Source: a virus. Taken from it: 38,493 bases of DNA. The first letter of the stretch is position 1. The number at the start of each line of letters is the position of its first letter. The notes below the pieces were generated by a model. That model was not told the origin of the DNA. It searched no databases and was given only the letters and a program-made list of their open reading frames with translations. This document shows, piece by piece, positions 16,548-24,405 of this stretch. A program made the translations under genes and the position numbers. The stretch spans positions 1-38,493 of IMG/VR virus record IMGVR_UViG_3300047566_000150; one strand, written 5' to 3'.

Positions 16548-16625
16548 ATGGAAAAGCTTAAGGAATTTTACAATACTGTAATTGAAATAATTGTGATGAT
16601 GAAGAATGCTAGGAGGAAACTATAA
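16548..16625 (+). CDS. 25-residue peptide (microprotein)
   Basis: A 25-codon ORF with an excellent GAAAGGAGA ribosome site, ending in a TAATG overlap with the next gene. The product starts MEKLKEFYNTVIEI, has a hydrophobic middle (TVIEIIVMM) and a basic end (KNARRKL). It might be a real peptide or a leader that couples translation of the next gene. Confidence 0.5.
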   Translation: MEKLKEFYNTVIEIIVMMKNARRKL

Positions 16626-16840
16626 TGGAATTATTTTTTGATTATCAGAAGGAATTTGCTAAGAAGTTGATTGATTTCAAGGTAAAAGAGGTTGATTTTT
16701 ATACCAAATCATTTAATGAAATGACAAATTCTGTTTTCGCTATATATACCAATAAGGCAAATGAAATTGTTGCTGGAATGGGTAAAAATGCGAAAGAATT
16801 TATCGAAACAGGCTGTATCAGTAAAACCAACAAAAAATAA
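16625..16840 (+). CDS. Small helical protein, phasin-like pattern
   Basis: A 71-residue protein with AGGAGGAAAC just before its ATG. It is almost wholly helical and amphipathic (FDYQKEFAKKLIDFKVKEVD, FNEMTNSVFAIYTNKANEIV). The spacing of aromatic and Lys residues recalls phasin-type proteins, but the match is weak and I would not assign the family. No signal peptide. Confidence 0.65.
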   Translation: MELFFDYQKEFAKKLIDFKVKEVDFYTKSFNEMTNSVFAIYTNKANEIVAGMGKNAKEFIETGCISKTNKK

Positions 16841-17039
16841 TATAGTATCATTTGAAACAGCATTGCGCGATGGCTGGTTTATTAAGCTATCGCGCTTTGA
16901 TAAATATATAATGTTATTGTTCGTTTCTCAATTTACTGGTAATACTATTATTAGATATTTTGATGACGAAGATATTGCAGTACAATTTATCAATTATGTA
17001 ATAAATATAGATCCAACATCATTAACAATCCAGAACTAA
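16761..17039 (+). CDS. Hypothetical protein, start uncertain
   Basis: A 92-residue ORF overlapping the previous gene by 80 bases. The conserved-looking part begins near residue 27 (NNIVSFETALRDGWFIKLSR), so the true start may be ATG 16788 or a rare start downstream. It then reads FDKYIMLLFVSQF...IIRYFDDEDIAVQFINYVI, an alpha/beta pattern with no known motif. TAAGG lies four bases before ATG 16761. No function assigned. Confidence 0.5.
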   Translation: MKLLLEWVKMRKNLSKQAVSVKPTKNNIVSFETALRDGWFIKLSRFDKYIMLLFVSQFTGNTIIRYFDDEDIAVQFINYVINIDPTSLTIQN

Positions 17040-17051
17040 AAGGGATTTCTC

Positions 17052-17555
17052 ATGTTCAAAAAGCATTTAATGGTGCTTTTTGTTATGTTTTTGTTATGTT
17101 TCAAATTCGCAGAAGCTCAGAGCGAACCTATTGTAACTGATTCGACTTCTACTTCCACAAGCACCTCAAGCTCATATAATAAATCAGATTCTAATTCGGT
17201 AACAACAATTAGAACACCACCACCTACAGCAGTAGCTCCTGCAATTACATCAATCAATAATGATCTTTGCATTGTAGGTGCTTCTGGTGCAGTTCAAACA
17301 CAGATATTTGGTATGTCATTTGGCGCAACTACCCGTGATATGAACTGTGAAAGAATTAAACTTTCTAAAAACCTCTATGACATGGGAATGAAAGTTGCAG
17401 CCGTTTCATTAATGTGCCAAGATGAAAGAGTATTCAGTGCAATGCTAAATGCTGGCACTCCTTGTCCTATTGATGGTAAAATAGGCGAAGAAGCTAAAGA
17501 TTTGTGGGATAGAAATCCTGATAGAAAACCGAAAGATGTTAAGAGTGACAAATGA
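17052..17555 (+). CDS. Exported Cys-containing protein, first of three-gene block
   Basis: A 167-residue protein with a Sec signal peptide (about 1-22, ending FAEA). A Ser/Thr-rich linker and a Pro stretch precede a folded part with DLCIVGASGAVQTQIFGMSF, RDMNCERIKLSKNLYDMGMKVAAVSLMCQDERVF and AGTPCP. The NCERIKLS...LYDMGMKVAAVSLMCQ core is a pattern that I have seen in exported proteins of T4-like aquatic phages. Conserved cysteines suggest periplasmic disulphides. It overlaps the next gene by ATGA, and the pair plus 19343 form one unit. Role unknown; virion or envelope location is inferred. Confidence 0.8.
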   Translation: MFKKHLMVLFVMFLLCFKFAEAQSEPIVTDSTSTSTSTSSSYNKSDSNSVTTIRTPPPTAVAPAITSINNDLCIVGASGAVQTQIFGMSFGATTRDMNCERIKLSKNLYDMGMKVAAVSLMCQDERVFSAMLNAGTPCPIDGKIGEEAKDLWDRNPDRKPKDVKSDK

Positions 17556-19333
17556 TTCGTTTTCTAATAGGATTGTTGCTGTTTTTCTCAGCAATAACAT
17601 CATCCGCACAAAATACCACAACAACATATTATAATCTAAGTGATGATGGTTGGGCTCAAGTAAACCTACCATTTAGTTTTCCATTCTATAATAGATCGTT
17701 CACTACATCATTTTTCTTTTCAAATGGTGTAGTAGGATTTTTAAATCCAACACATGGATGGTGTTGTGATGGCCAAAATCTCAATAATGTAGGATCAAAC
17801 TCAGCATTCAATTTTGCAATTATGCCTCTCTGGGTAGACCTAATAGGTGATAGCCAAACAAAATTCTTTACCCAAACTGATTCTACATTCATGAGATATA
17901 CATGGCAAAATACCAAAGAATATGGTACCAATAATAGAAATACCTTCAACGTAGAAATACGTCCAACCGGCGCTATAACAATCAATTATAATCAAGTCAA
18001 TGTTACAAATCATAATGTAACAGTAGGAATATCTGGCAATATATCCCAAGGCCAATATAGCCAAATATACAATGGAAGAGGTTTAACAACATCAGGAATT
18101 CCTTCAACAATATCATTTACCGGCACAGAAACATATGCATGTACATCAAATCCATTATCTGATCCTTCATGTCCCGATTATGCCACAGCATACCTAACAC
18201 AACAATGTACCATAAGTGCATTATATAATTCTGCATGCCCAGGTTATGCATCAGCATATTATTCCCAACAATGCACTATAAGCGCATTATATGATTCAGG
18301 TTGCCCAGGATATAGCATCGCCTATTATAATCTCCAGTGTTCATTAAATCCTCTTTATGATTCTGGATGTCCTGGCTATACAACAGCATATCACAATCAA
18401 CAATGTTCATTAAATGCTTTATTCGCAACAGACTGTCCAGATTATGCAACAGCATATCACAATCAACAATGTTCATTAAATGCTTTATTTGCAACAGATT
18501 GCCCAGGTTATGCAACAACATATCATAATCAGCAATGTTCATTAAATGCTTTATTTGCAACAGATTGCCCAGGTTATGCGGCTGCTTATTATTCTCAACA
18601 ATGTAATTTAAATGGACTATATGATAGAAATTGTCCTAATTATTCTGATGCATATGCTAGAAAAATGCTTTTTGAGAATCAAGGAATAGCATCTACAATA
18701 GCAACGGCAGGTGTTATAGCAGCAACAGCACCAAAAGCACAAGAAATTACTACACAAACTACAACAAGTACCCCTAAACTTGTTTCGGATAATAATGTTA
18801 ATAGTGTTATAACAAATAATTCAAATGCAGCCGCACCATCAGCTTCACCCGCTAATGTTGTTTCATCAGTACCTCTTGTTCAACAACAACCACCTCAAGG
18901 CGCACCACAACCTGGACCAGCTCCACAACAAAAACAAACTGGGGGACCAGCGTCAGGTTCAAGTCCTAGTCCTCAAGGATCAGCACCCGATCAGGGCCCA
19001 AAACCGATGACAAGAGGTGAACAATTACAACAAGCAAAAATGAACGCTGCGAGAAAAGAAGCTGCATCTAAAGGTGGTGATGCTATGAAAGAGACAGCTG
19101 GAGCAAAGACATTAGAACAACAAGTTGCAAATCAGAATACTATTATTACCGCAATGGGTTTTAATATGGCTTTTGATGCATATAGTAATATTGTTTTAAA
19201 AGATGTTGTATTTTATAGAAGTGTTGATGTTTATTCAAATCAGAGAAATGTAGATAATGCAAGATTGTTGAGAGGAATGTATGGAGCTAGTGATAGGAGA
19301 TTTGAAGAAATGAAAGACTTACAATACAAATAA
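17552..19333 (+). CDS. Large exported protein with nidogen-like domain and 22-residue Cys repeats
   Basis: A 593-residue protein with a signal peptide (about 1-19). The N-terminal domain (about 25-200) has INLP-like VNLPFSFPFYNRSF...FFFSNGVVGFLNP, the pattern of extracellular nidogen-like beta domains. Residues about 207-370 are seven full 22-residue repeats of the form CPGYATAYHNQQCSLNALFAT plus a partial eighth, each with two cysteines. A Pro/Gln/Ala-rich disordered linker (about 400-500) and a helical C-terminal region follow. It would be extracellular, periplasmic or virion-surface. An adhesin or phage-coat decoration is plausible. Coupled to 17052 by ATGA and followed by a membrane coiled-coil protein. 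Confidence 0.8.
   Translation: MIRFLIGLLLFFSAITSSAQNTTTTYYNLSDDGWAQVNLPFSFPFYNRSFTTSFFFSNGVVGFLNPTHGWCCDGQNLNNVGSNSAFNFAIMPLWVDLIGDSQTKFFTQTDSTFMRYTWQNTKEYGTNNRNTFNVEIRPTGAITINYNQVNVTNHNVTVGISGNISQGQYSQIYNGRGLTTSGIPSTISFTGTETYACTSNPLSDPSCPDYATAYLTQQCTISALYNSACPGYASAYYSQQCTISALYDSGCPGYSIAYYNLQCSLNPLYDSGCPGYTTAYHNQQCSLNALFATDCPDYATAYHNQQCSLNALFATDCPGYATTYHNQQCSLNALFATDCPGYAAAYYSQQCNLNGLYDRNCPNYSDAYARKMLFENQGIASTIATAGVIAATAPKAQEITTQTTTSTPKLVSDNNVNSVITNNSNAAAPSASPANVVSSVPLVQQQPPQGAPQPGPAPQQKQTGGPASGSSPSPQGSAPDQGPKPMTRGEQLQQAKMNAARKEAASKGGDAMKETAGAKTLEQQVANQNTIITAMGFNMAFDAYSNIVLKDVVFYRSVDVYSNQRNVDNARLLRGMYGASDRRFEEMKDLQYK
18170..18660 (+). repeat. 66-bp tandem repeat encoding Cys-rich 22-residue units
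   Basis: Seven full 66-bp units and one partial. Units 4-6 are nearly identical in DNA sequence (AATGCTTTATTTGCAACAGA recurs), while the outer units have diverged, the usual sign of recent internal duplication. Confidence 0.9.
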
Positions 19334-19342
19334 GGAAAAGAA

Positions 19343-19924
19343 ATGTCAGACGACAAGAATATAAACAAAAAAGTAGATGAACTAGAAGCGGCCGCAAAAA
19401 AGTATGCGAGTAAAGATACCGTCATAAGCATTGGCGGATATGAATTCACACCAGCCAAATTAATGGTAGCATTCACATTAGCTTCATCTTTACTAGGTGG
19501 ATTATATGGATGTTTTGAAGTATATAAAGATTATCAAGGAATGAAGAAAAAAATTGCTGAATATGTTTCGCCTGATCTAACTGAAATCGAAAAGAAATTG
19601 GAATTAGTTCAACAAAATTCTGATAAATCTGTTCAATACACACAAGATATCAAGAATGATTTAAAAACAGATATCAGAAGATTGGAAGGTGTTGTTGATG
19701 GATTGGAACGTAATGGACGTCAAAATCAAAGAGAAATGAATGAATCTCTTGAAAATGCCAATAAAGAAATGAAGATTGTTCAGCGTGAAATAGATAGAAG
19801 CATTCAGACGGTTAGAAAAGAACTACAAGATGCTAATAAGAGTCAGGATGTGGAATTAAGAGCTATTCGTCGTGAAGTAGATGAAAAAATCAAAAAGGCA
19901 TTAGATAATCCATTAGCTAAGTAA
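19343..19924 (+). CDS. Membrane-anchored coiled-coil protein, third of three-gene block
   Basis: A 193-residue protein with an AAGGAAAAG ribosome site. A charged N-terminus (1-38) leads to one Ala/Leu/Gly-rich membrane segment (about 39-58), then a long coiled coil (about 80-185) of Glu/Lys/Arg/Asn heptads. With one anchor and a long stalk it may reach across the periplasm or stay cytoplasmic. Its tight linkage to two exported proteins suggests one complex. No homologous function recognised. Confidence 0.78.
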   Translation: MSDDKNINKKVDELEAAAKKYASKDTVISIGGYEFTPAKLMVAFTLASSLLGGLYGCFEVYKDYQGMKKKIAEYVSPDLTEIEKKLELVQQNSDKSVQYTQDIKNDLKTDIRRLEGVVDGLERNGRQNQREMNESLENANKEMKIVQREIDRSIQTVRKELQDANKSQDVELRAIRREVDEKIKKALDNPLAK

Positions 19925-19928
19925 GTAG

Positions 19929-19957
19929 TTGACAAAATTATTTAATTATGTTATTAT
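19929..19957 (+). promoter_or_regulatory. Sigma70-like promoter for RNA ligase unit
   Basis: TTGACA (19929-19934), 17 bp, TATTAT (19952-19957). Only 20 bases separate the -10 from ATG 19978, so the leader is very short. Confidence 0.75.
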
Positions 19958-19977
19958 GAGTGAAACTGGAGTATATT

Positions 19978-20988
19978 ATGAGAAAACTTGCGACTATTCG
20001 GAAAATTAATGATATCAAGTCTATTCCTAATGCGGATGCTATTGAGGTAGCTACTGTTGATGGATGGCAGGTTGTTGTTAAGAGGGGTGAATATAAGATT
20101 GGTGATTTGGCTATCTACTGTGAGATTGATAGTTGGATTCCCAATTCTATTGCATCGTTTCTTTCTAAAGGAAAAGAACCCAGAGTATATCAGAATATTG
20201 CGGGTGAAAGACTGAGGACTGTTAAACTGCGTGGGCAAATCAGTCAAGGTTTATTGCTTCCTTGCAATATTATTCCGAGACAAGTAGAATTGGGTGAGGA
20301 TGTTTCAGAAGAATTAAACATTAACAAATGGGAAATGGAAATTCCTGCTCAGTTGAGAGGAACTGTGAGAGGATCATTTCCTTCATTTATTCCGAAAACC
20401 GATCAAGAAAGAATTCAGAATCTGGTTCATGAATTGGAACAATGGAAAGGTTCTAATGAACTATGGGAAATCACTGAAAAATTGGATGGTTCTTCAATGA
20501 CAGTTTATGTAAATCAAGGTTATGATGGTGTATGTTCGAGAAATCTTGATTTGAAGCGGGATGATAACAATTCATTTTGGAAAGTAGCTATTCAAGAGAG
20601 AATTCATGATAGAATTCGTGAAGTGTTTGGATCAAGAAATATTGCTTTACAAGGTGAATTGATTGGTCTAGGTGTTCAGGGAAACAAGTACAATCTGCAA
20701 GAATTGAAGTTTTATCTGTTTGATATCTTTGATATTGATCGGCAGATATATATTTCTGCAAGAGAGAGACATGATTTTTGTTTTTATATGGCTCTTAATC
20801 ATGTGCCTGTGATGACTGTTAGAAGTTTGGATAAAGATGTTACTGTTGCAAGTCTATTGAAGCTTGCGGAAGGACCTTCTTTCCTTAATCTTAGAGTAGA
20901 AAAAGAAGGATATGTTTATAAGAATATTCGTGATTCGAAGATTTCTTTTAAAACTATATCTAACAAGTTTCTTTTAGGGGAAAAATAA
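19978..20988 (+). CDS. RNA ligase, DraRnl (DRB0094)-type
   Basis: A 336-residue ligase from ATG 19978 with GGAG at 19968-19971; an upstream GTG at 19960 lies too close to the promoter. An N-terminal OB-fold-like domain (MRKLATIRKINDIKSIPNAD, about 1-120) precedes the nucleotidyltransferase domain, the order found in Deinococcus RNA ligase. Motifs: I EKLDG with the AMP-accepting Lys at about 168, Ia SRNLDL, III/IIIa ALQGELIG and FYLFDIFDI, IV EGYVYKN, V SFKTISNKFL. It seals RNA ends, probably repairing host or phage RNA cut by anti-phage nucleases. It is first in a long run of small genes. Confidence 0.92.
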   Translation: MRKLATIRKINDIKSIPNADAIEVATVDGWQVVVKRGEYKIGDLAIYCEIDSWIPNSIASFLSKGKEPRVYQNIAGERLRTVKLRGQISQGLLLPCNIIPRQVELGEDVSEELNINKWEMEIPAQLRGTVRGSFPSFIPKTDQERIQNLVHELEQWKGSNELWEITEKLDGSSMTVYVNQGYDGVCSRNLDLKRDDNNSFWKVAIQERIHDRIREVFGSRNIALQGELIGLGVQGNKYNLQELKFYLFDIFDIDRQIYISARERHDFCFYMALNHVPVMTVRSLDKDVTVASLLKLAEGPSFLNLRVEKEGYVYKNIRDSKISFKTISNKFLLGEK

Positions 20989-21191
20989 TGGATAGATTTG
21001 ATCTAGAAGAGGAAATAATGCGATGCTGGCATGTTACTGATGATCTTAAAACTTTAAGTTCATTATGTGATAAAATGAATGTAGAAACAATCCAAAAAAA
21101 GATTGATGCAATTGAACATTTATATGATATGAAATTTAATAAGTTATTTGATACTTTTGAGAAACTTATTAATGATGGAATAATAAAATGA
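20988..21191 (+). CDS. Small acidic helical protein
   Basis: A 67-residue protein beginning in a TAATG overlap with the ligase. It opens DRFDLEEEIMRCWHVTDDLK and ends in a helix, MKFNKLFDTFEKLINDGI. The FDLEEEIM.CW start is a pattern I know from small T4-like phage proteins of unknown function. Overlaps the next gene by four bases. Confidence 0.75.
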   Translation: MDRFDLEEEIMRCWHVTDDLKTLSSLCDKMNVETIQKKIDAIEHLYDMKFNKLFDTFEKLINDGIIK

Positions 21192-21529
21192 AAATTGTAA
21201 TTAATACCTGTTATGGTGGTTTTGGTCTTTCTGAACGCGCAATGGAATTGTATGCGAAAAAGAAAGATTGGAATCTTATCATTGATGATGATCAAGGATT
21301 CATTAAACATTACTATATCAATGAAAAGAACGATAATAATTATTTTTATGATCGTGAAATCGCTCGAAATGATTCTACTTTAATTGAAGTCATTGAAGAA
21401 TTGGGTAGTACAGCGAATGGTTCGTTTGCTAAATTAAAAATTATTGATATTCCTGATGATGTGGAATGGGATATTGAAGAATATGATGGTATGGAATGGG
21501 TAGCCGAAAAACATAGAACTTGGTCATGA
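21188..21529 (+). CDS. Conserved phage protein (INTCYGGFGLS family)
   Basis: A 113-residue protein. The opening MKIVINTCYGGFGLSERAMEL, the middle IARNDSTLIEVIEELGSTAN and the end VEWDIEEYDGMEWVAEKHRT are signatures of a widely distributed phage protein of unknown function that also occurs in bacterial genomes. No catalytic motif is assigned. Linked by ATGA-type overlaps to both neighbours. Confidence 0.82.
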   Translation: MKIVINTCYGGFGLSERAMELYAKKKDWNLIIDDDQGFIKHYYINEKNDNNYFYDREIARNDSTLIEVIEELGSTANGSFAKLKIIDIPDDVEWDIEEYDGMEWVAEKHRTWS

Positions 21530-21744
21530 TGAAAAAGATAAATCCAAATTGTGTAAATGATAGTTGTAGATTTGTAGAAGAATCTATTTTTGTTCCAATG
21601 TTCAATTCCTATGACATTTATGATAATTATGGTAAGTTGATATCTAAGCGAACAAACATTATAAGTAAAAAATATAAATGTTTAGAATGTAAAGAAACTT
21701 TCATAAAAGAAAGTATTGAAGAAAAAGGTCCAATAAATGAATGA
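21526..21744 (+). CDS. Small zinc-ribbon-like protein
   Basis: A 72-residue protein. ATG 21526 overlaps the previous stop; ATG 21529 is equally possible. Cysteine pairs CVNDSC near the start and CLEC near residue 57 could bind zinc. Linked by overlap to 21737. Function unknown. Confidence 0.65.
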   Translation: MMKKINPNCVNDSCRFVEESIFVPMFNSYDIYDNYGKLISKRTNIISKKYKCLECKETFIKESIEEKGPINE

Positions 21745-21955
21745 TAAATTTTTAAAGATTTATAATGTTGTTAAGATTAAAAATGCAAGATCATATATTA
21801 GTGATTGTGATTTTTATGTTCTTTCTAGTGAAGAATTAGACGAATTTTCTAATGCTATCGTTAATAAATGTTGTAATATTGTACAAGATTCTGTAGATCA
21901 AAGAGAACCAGCATCAACATATGTTGATAAGATTAAAAATTATTTTAAGAATTAG
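21737..21955 (+). CDS. Small conserved phage protein
   Basis: A 72-residue acidic protein starting MNDKFLKIYNVVKIKNARSY and ending VDQREPASTYVDKIKNYF; the C-terminal pattern (a short acidic stretch, then a TYVDKIKNYF helix) recurs in small proteins of T4-like phages. Overlaps the preceding gene by eight bases. No known function. Confidence 0.72.
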   Translation: MNDKFLKIYNVVKIKNARSYISDCDFYVLSSEELDEFSNAIVNKCCNIVQDSVDQREPASTYVDKIKNYFKN

Positions 21956-21964
21956 GGAATATTA

Positions 21965-22153
21965 ATGATTTGTCCAAAAACTGGTTTAAATTGTTATGAT
22001 TATGAATGTATATGGAATGGTTCATGTACAAAAAGAGGAATAACAATTCCTATAGGATGGAAATGTCCTAATTGTGGTGCAGGTGTTTCTCCTCAAGAAA
22101 AAACTTGTCCAAATTGTAAACCGCCCCTTGAACCAACTTGCGAGACACCATGA
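21965..22153 (+). CDS. Small zinc-ribbon protein
   Basis: A 62-residue protein with cysteine groups CPKTGLNC, CIWNGSC and a classic zinc ribbon KCPNCGAGVS..KTCPNCK, so two zinc sites are likely. The final residues PPLEPTCETP are Pro-rich. It overlaps the next gene by ATGA. A nucleic-acid or protein-binding role is inferred from the fold only. Confidence 0.75.
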   Translation: MICPKTGLNCYDYECIWNGSCTKRGITIPIGWKCPNCGAGVSPQEKTCPNCKPPLEPTCETP

Positions 22154-22377
22154 GATATTATTCCTATCACGAATATGATCCCGATGAAAAAGATAAAATA
22201 GTTACTCTTTCAGAAGAAGAAATTCTAAAAGAGTATTATGATTATTGGTATGGTGCCATGTGTAATAAATTTGGTAAGGAATATGTTGAGGCTAATTATT
22301 CAAAAGAAGATTGTATAATGGATTGGATTATTGTTAATTGGGCATGGTCAGATGAAGAGGGACAAAAATGCGATTAA
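22150..22377 (+). CDS. Small conserved phage protein (YYSYHEYDP family)
   Basis: A 75-residue protein from ATG 22150, chosen over the upstream TTG because of the ATGA overlap. It reads MRYYSYHEYDPDEKDKIV, then LSEEEILKEYYDYWYGAMC and EDCIMDWIIVNWAW, a pattern common in phage early or middle genes. Aromatic and acidic; no known motif. Confidence 0.78.
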   Translation: MRYYSYHEYDPDEKDKIVTLSEEEILKEYYDYWYGAMCNKFGKEYVEANYSKEDCIMDWIIVNWAWSDEEGQKCD

Positions 22378-23090
22378 AATATCTTGAAGCTTCTTTATCC
22401 CGTTATAAAATTTTTACATTCTATTTGGGATTTCCTAGTGATCAATATGAATCTCCTTTTGATCAATATAAAGATCGGTTATTTTTTAGAATTGGAATAT
22501 GGAAATTTTACATTACTTTTTATCTATGGAAAGTAACTCCTTATAAAGAGACTTTTGAGGATTACGATATTAAAAGATATGGCATTACTTATTTTGAAAG
22601 AGAAATTCATTTTCATTGGAATCATACAAAAGTAGTGAGTTTGCCTTGGGACTGGAATATTGTAAGACATGATTTACTTTTGCCGAATGGTGATTTATAT
22701 TGGCGTAATAATTATACTAAGAAAAATAGTCAAGAATTCTATTGGCATGAATTAATCGAAAACACAAAATCTCCATATAGGGATATGGATGGTATAGGAG
22801 TTCAAACTATTAACTATATTGATTTTGTTCATTATACTGAGGATGGTAAAATACAAACTGCAAAAATTAGTTTAGCTGGTGAAGAAAGAGAATGGCGTTG
22901 GAAATGGTTCAAATGGTTGCCCTGGCCTAGGAAGATTCAAAGAACTGTTAATTGTAATTCTGATACTCCGATAGGTGAAAAAGTGAATACTTGGAAGGGT
23001 GGATTGATGGGTTGGAGTTGTGAATGGCGAAAAAATGAAACCCTAGAAGAAGCATTTTATCGGTGGTATGTTCAATGGAACGGAAGATAA
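22368..23090 (+). CDS. Trp/Tyr-rich hypothetical protein
   Basis: A 240-residue protein unusually rich in Trp and Tyr (for example FHWNHTKVVSLPWDW, EREWRWKWFKWLPWPR, GGLMGWSCEWRKNETLEEAF). The last segment ETLEEAFYRWYVQWNGR forms a terminal helix. The beta-rich pattern and WRWKWF...WPR...C block recur in phage proteins annotated as hypothetical. No signal peptide or membrane helix. Coupled by overlap to 22150 and 23075. Confidence 0.75.
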   Translation: MRLKYLEASLSRYKIFTFYLGFPSDQYESPFDQYKDRLFFRIGIWKFYITFYLWKVTPYKETFEDYDIKRYGITYFEREIHFHWNHTKVVSLPWDWNIVRHDLLLPNGDLYWRNNYTKKNSQEFYWHELIENTKSPYRDMDGIGVQTINYIDFVHYTEDGKIQTAKISLAGEEREWRWKWFKWLPWPRKIQRTVNCNSDTPIGEKVNTWKGGLMGWSCEWRKNETLEEAFYRWYVQWNGR

Positions 23091-23422
23091 GAGAAAAGGG
23101 ATACTGGAGACAGTATAAGGAGAAAGAATGTCCTGTATGTTTTATCAAGCATAAAGGACGCGCTCTTATATGTTCTCGGAAATGTAGTGAGATTGCTTCA
23201 CCGAGAAAAGGTGCTCGCGCATTAGGTAATTATACACAGGAAGAATGGAGTCAGAAGAATAAAGAATCGCATAAGCATTGGAAGAATAATCCCGAGGTAT
23301 CATCCCATCTTAATATAATAAGAAACACGAAAAAGGGTGAGATAACAAGAGAGGATTTCTCTATTCAGATACCGGATATACATGAATTTCCTGAGGGTTA
23401 TGATAAGGCGGAAGATTGGTAG
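23075..23422 (+). CDS. Zinc-finger hypothetical protein
   Basis: A 115-residue basic protein; ATG 23075 is preferred over GTG 23063 because the conserved part begins at MERKI. A Cys4 cluster CPVCFIKHKGRALICSRKC (about 20-38) resembles the zinc knuckle seen beside HNH endonucleases, followed by basic, Lys/Arg/Ser helices (WSQKNKESHKHWKNNPEVS) like NUMOD-type DNA-binding segments. No HNH core is present, so it is at most a DNA-binding or decayed homing-endonuclease relative. It ends right before a promoter. Confidence 0.7.
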   Translation: MERKIREKGYWRQYKEKECPVCFIKHKGRALICSRKCSEIASPRKGARALGNYTQEEWSQKNKESHKHWKNNPEVSSHLNIIRNTKKGEITREDFSIQIPDIHEFPEGYDKAEDW

Positions 23423-23451
23423 TTGACAAAAATCTAATTATTTGATATAAT
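23423..23451 (+). promoter_or_regulatory. Sigma70-like promoter
   Basis: TTGACA (23423-23428), 17 bp, TATAAT (23446-23451), immediately after the TAG of the upstream gene. The spacer ends TTTGA, like the 27-38 kb array, but the downstream block differs. Confidence 0.85.
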
Positions 23452-23482
23452 GATCCTGTGATTATTACAATGTGAGATTAAA

Positions 23483-23869
23483 TTGATTAAACATTTTGTC
23501 GAGTTTCTGAGTCCCGGCACTTTCTTTAGTGAAAGCACTATCAAGGAAATCGAGTCATGGGATGTTAATACTGCCATTAAAATGAGTAAAAAGATCACTG
23601 AACGATACAATGCGAAACCTTATGGATTTAGGTTTTTTACGCGCTATCGAGGTCCTGAAGATTTGGACAGTGAGATTATCAAGAAAAGTGGTATTTATTT
23701 CCTTGGCGGCAAGATTGAAACTTATGATGAAGTTGTAAAGCGTAATGATCCTAAAGAAAGTACACTTCGGAGTAATATGCGAATCAATAATATTGATCGT
23801 GTGATTGTCAACACTAATAGTTTCAAAATCATACTGCCATTTGGAAAAAACGATGTTTTGGTGAAATAA
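23483..23869 (+). CDS. Conserved phage protein (VEFLSPGTFF family)
   Basis: A 128-residue protein starting at TTG 23483, 31 bases after a promoter. The opening HFVEFLSPGTFFSESTIKEI, the central YGFRFFTRYRGPEDLDSEI, and INNIDRVIVNTNSFKIILPF are signatures of a conserved family that I recognise from phages and some bacteria, function unknown. No earlier ATG fits, and the family start matches this TTG. Confidence 0.8.
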   Translation: MIKHFVEFLSPGTFFSESTIKEIESWDVNTAIKMSKKITERYNAKPYGFRFFTRYRGPEDLDSEIIKKSGIYFLGGKIETYDEVVKRNDPKESTLRSNMRINNIDRVIVNTNSFKIILPFGKNDVLVK

Positions 23870-23870
23870 A

Positions 23871-24050
23871 ATGAATTATTTGGTAATTGTCTGTTATAGT
23901 ACCTTTTTAGGATTTTGTTCAAATTATCCTGTTTTAGCACGGAATGTATCTTTGAGTGAGTGTGAGAGAATTATTCAACAGGCTACTCAACATCAAAAAC
24001 CCGCTTATGCTTATTGCCGACCCGATAATGAGAAAGAAAAAGACAAATGA
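23871..24050 (+). CDS. Small secreted or membrane protein
   Basis: A 59-residue ORF right after the previous stop. The first 23 residues are hydrophobic (YLVIVCYSTFLGF), followed by a short SLSECERIIQQATQ helix, then AYAYCRPDN and a Lys tail. The Ser-Leu-x-Glu-Cys...Cys pattern resembles small exported phage proteins with one disulphide. Ends in ATGA overlap with the next gene. Confidence 0.6.
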   Translation: MNYLVIVCYSTFLGFCSNYPVLARNVSLSECERIIQQATQHQKPAYAYCRPDNEKEKDK

Positions 24051-24394
24051 AACCTCTAATTCATGCTAAGATTTCTGTGAAACAACATGGTGGCAAGCTT
24101 GATGATTATATGCCCATTCATGAATTCATTGATTTTTCCAAGTCTAATGTAGCTGATGTTAGACACCGTTCAATGTTGCATAGTGCATGGGGTATCTATG
24201 TAGTTGAAAAAGTGTTTGGTTCTGTTTTAATTAATTCAGAAGGAAAAGAATTATCTGTCCGAGATATCGCAGAAGAACATATAATTCAGGATTTGGGATT
24301 TATTCCCACAATGCAAGATTGGCTAGATAAAATGCCCATTGAAGGTTGGATGAGCGGTACTGTTAAACGTAGAAATGTTTTTAATTTTGATTAA
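24047..24394 (+). CDS. Conserved phage protein (DUF6915-like)
   Basis: A 115-residue protein beginning MKPLIHAKISVKQHGGKLDD and containing DVRHRSMLHSAWGIYVVEKVFG, then VRDIAEEHIIQDLGFIPTMQDWL. This combination of HxxxS-KxxGG, a conserved RHR.LHS and AEEH..DLGFIPT is a family I recall as DUF6915 from phages and bacteria. The His-rich helices could bind metal, but no activity is known to me. Confidence 0.8.
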   Translation: MKPLIHAKISVKQHGGKLDDYMPIHEFIDFSKSNVADVRHRSMLHSAWGIYVVEKVFGSVLINSEGKELSVRDIAEEHIIQDLGFIPTMQDWLDKMPIEGWMSGTVKRRNVFNFD

Positions 24395-24405
24395 GGGATA
24401 ATATC

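Noticed and set aside
16625-16840. Phasin (polyhydroxyalkanoate granule protein) assignment
   Set aside because: Only the helical, amphipathic pattern matches; there is no diagnostic motif, so I kept it as hypothetical.
18276-18560. Minus-strand ORF with repeated MQIKHLMNI-like units
   Set aside because: Shadow of the 66-bp repeat in gene 17552, without a ribosome site.
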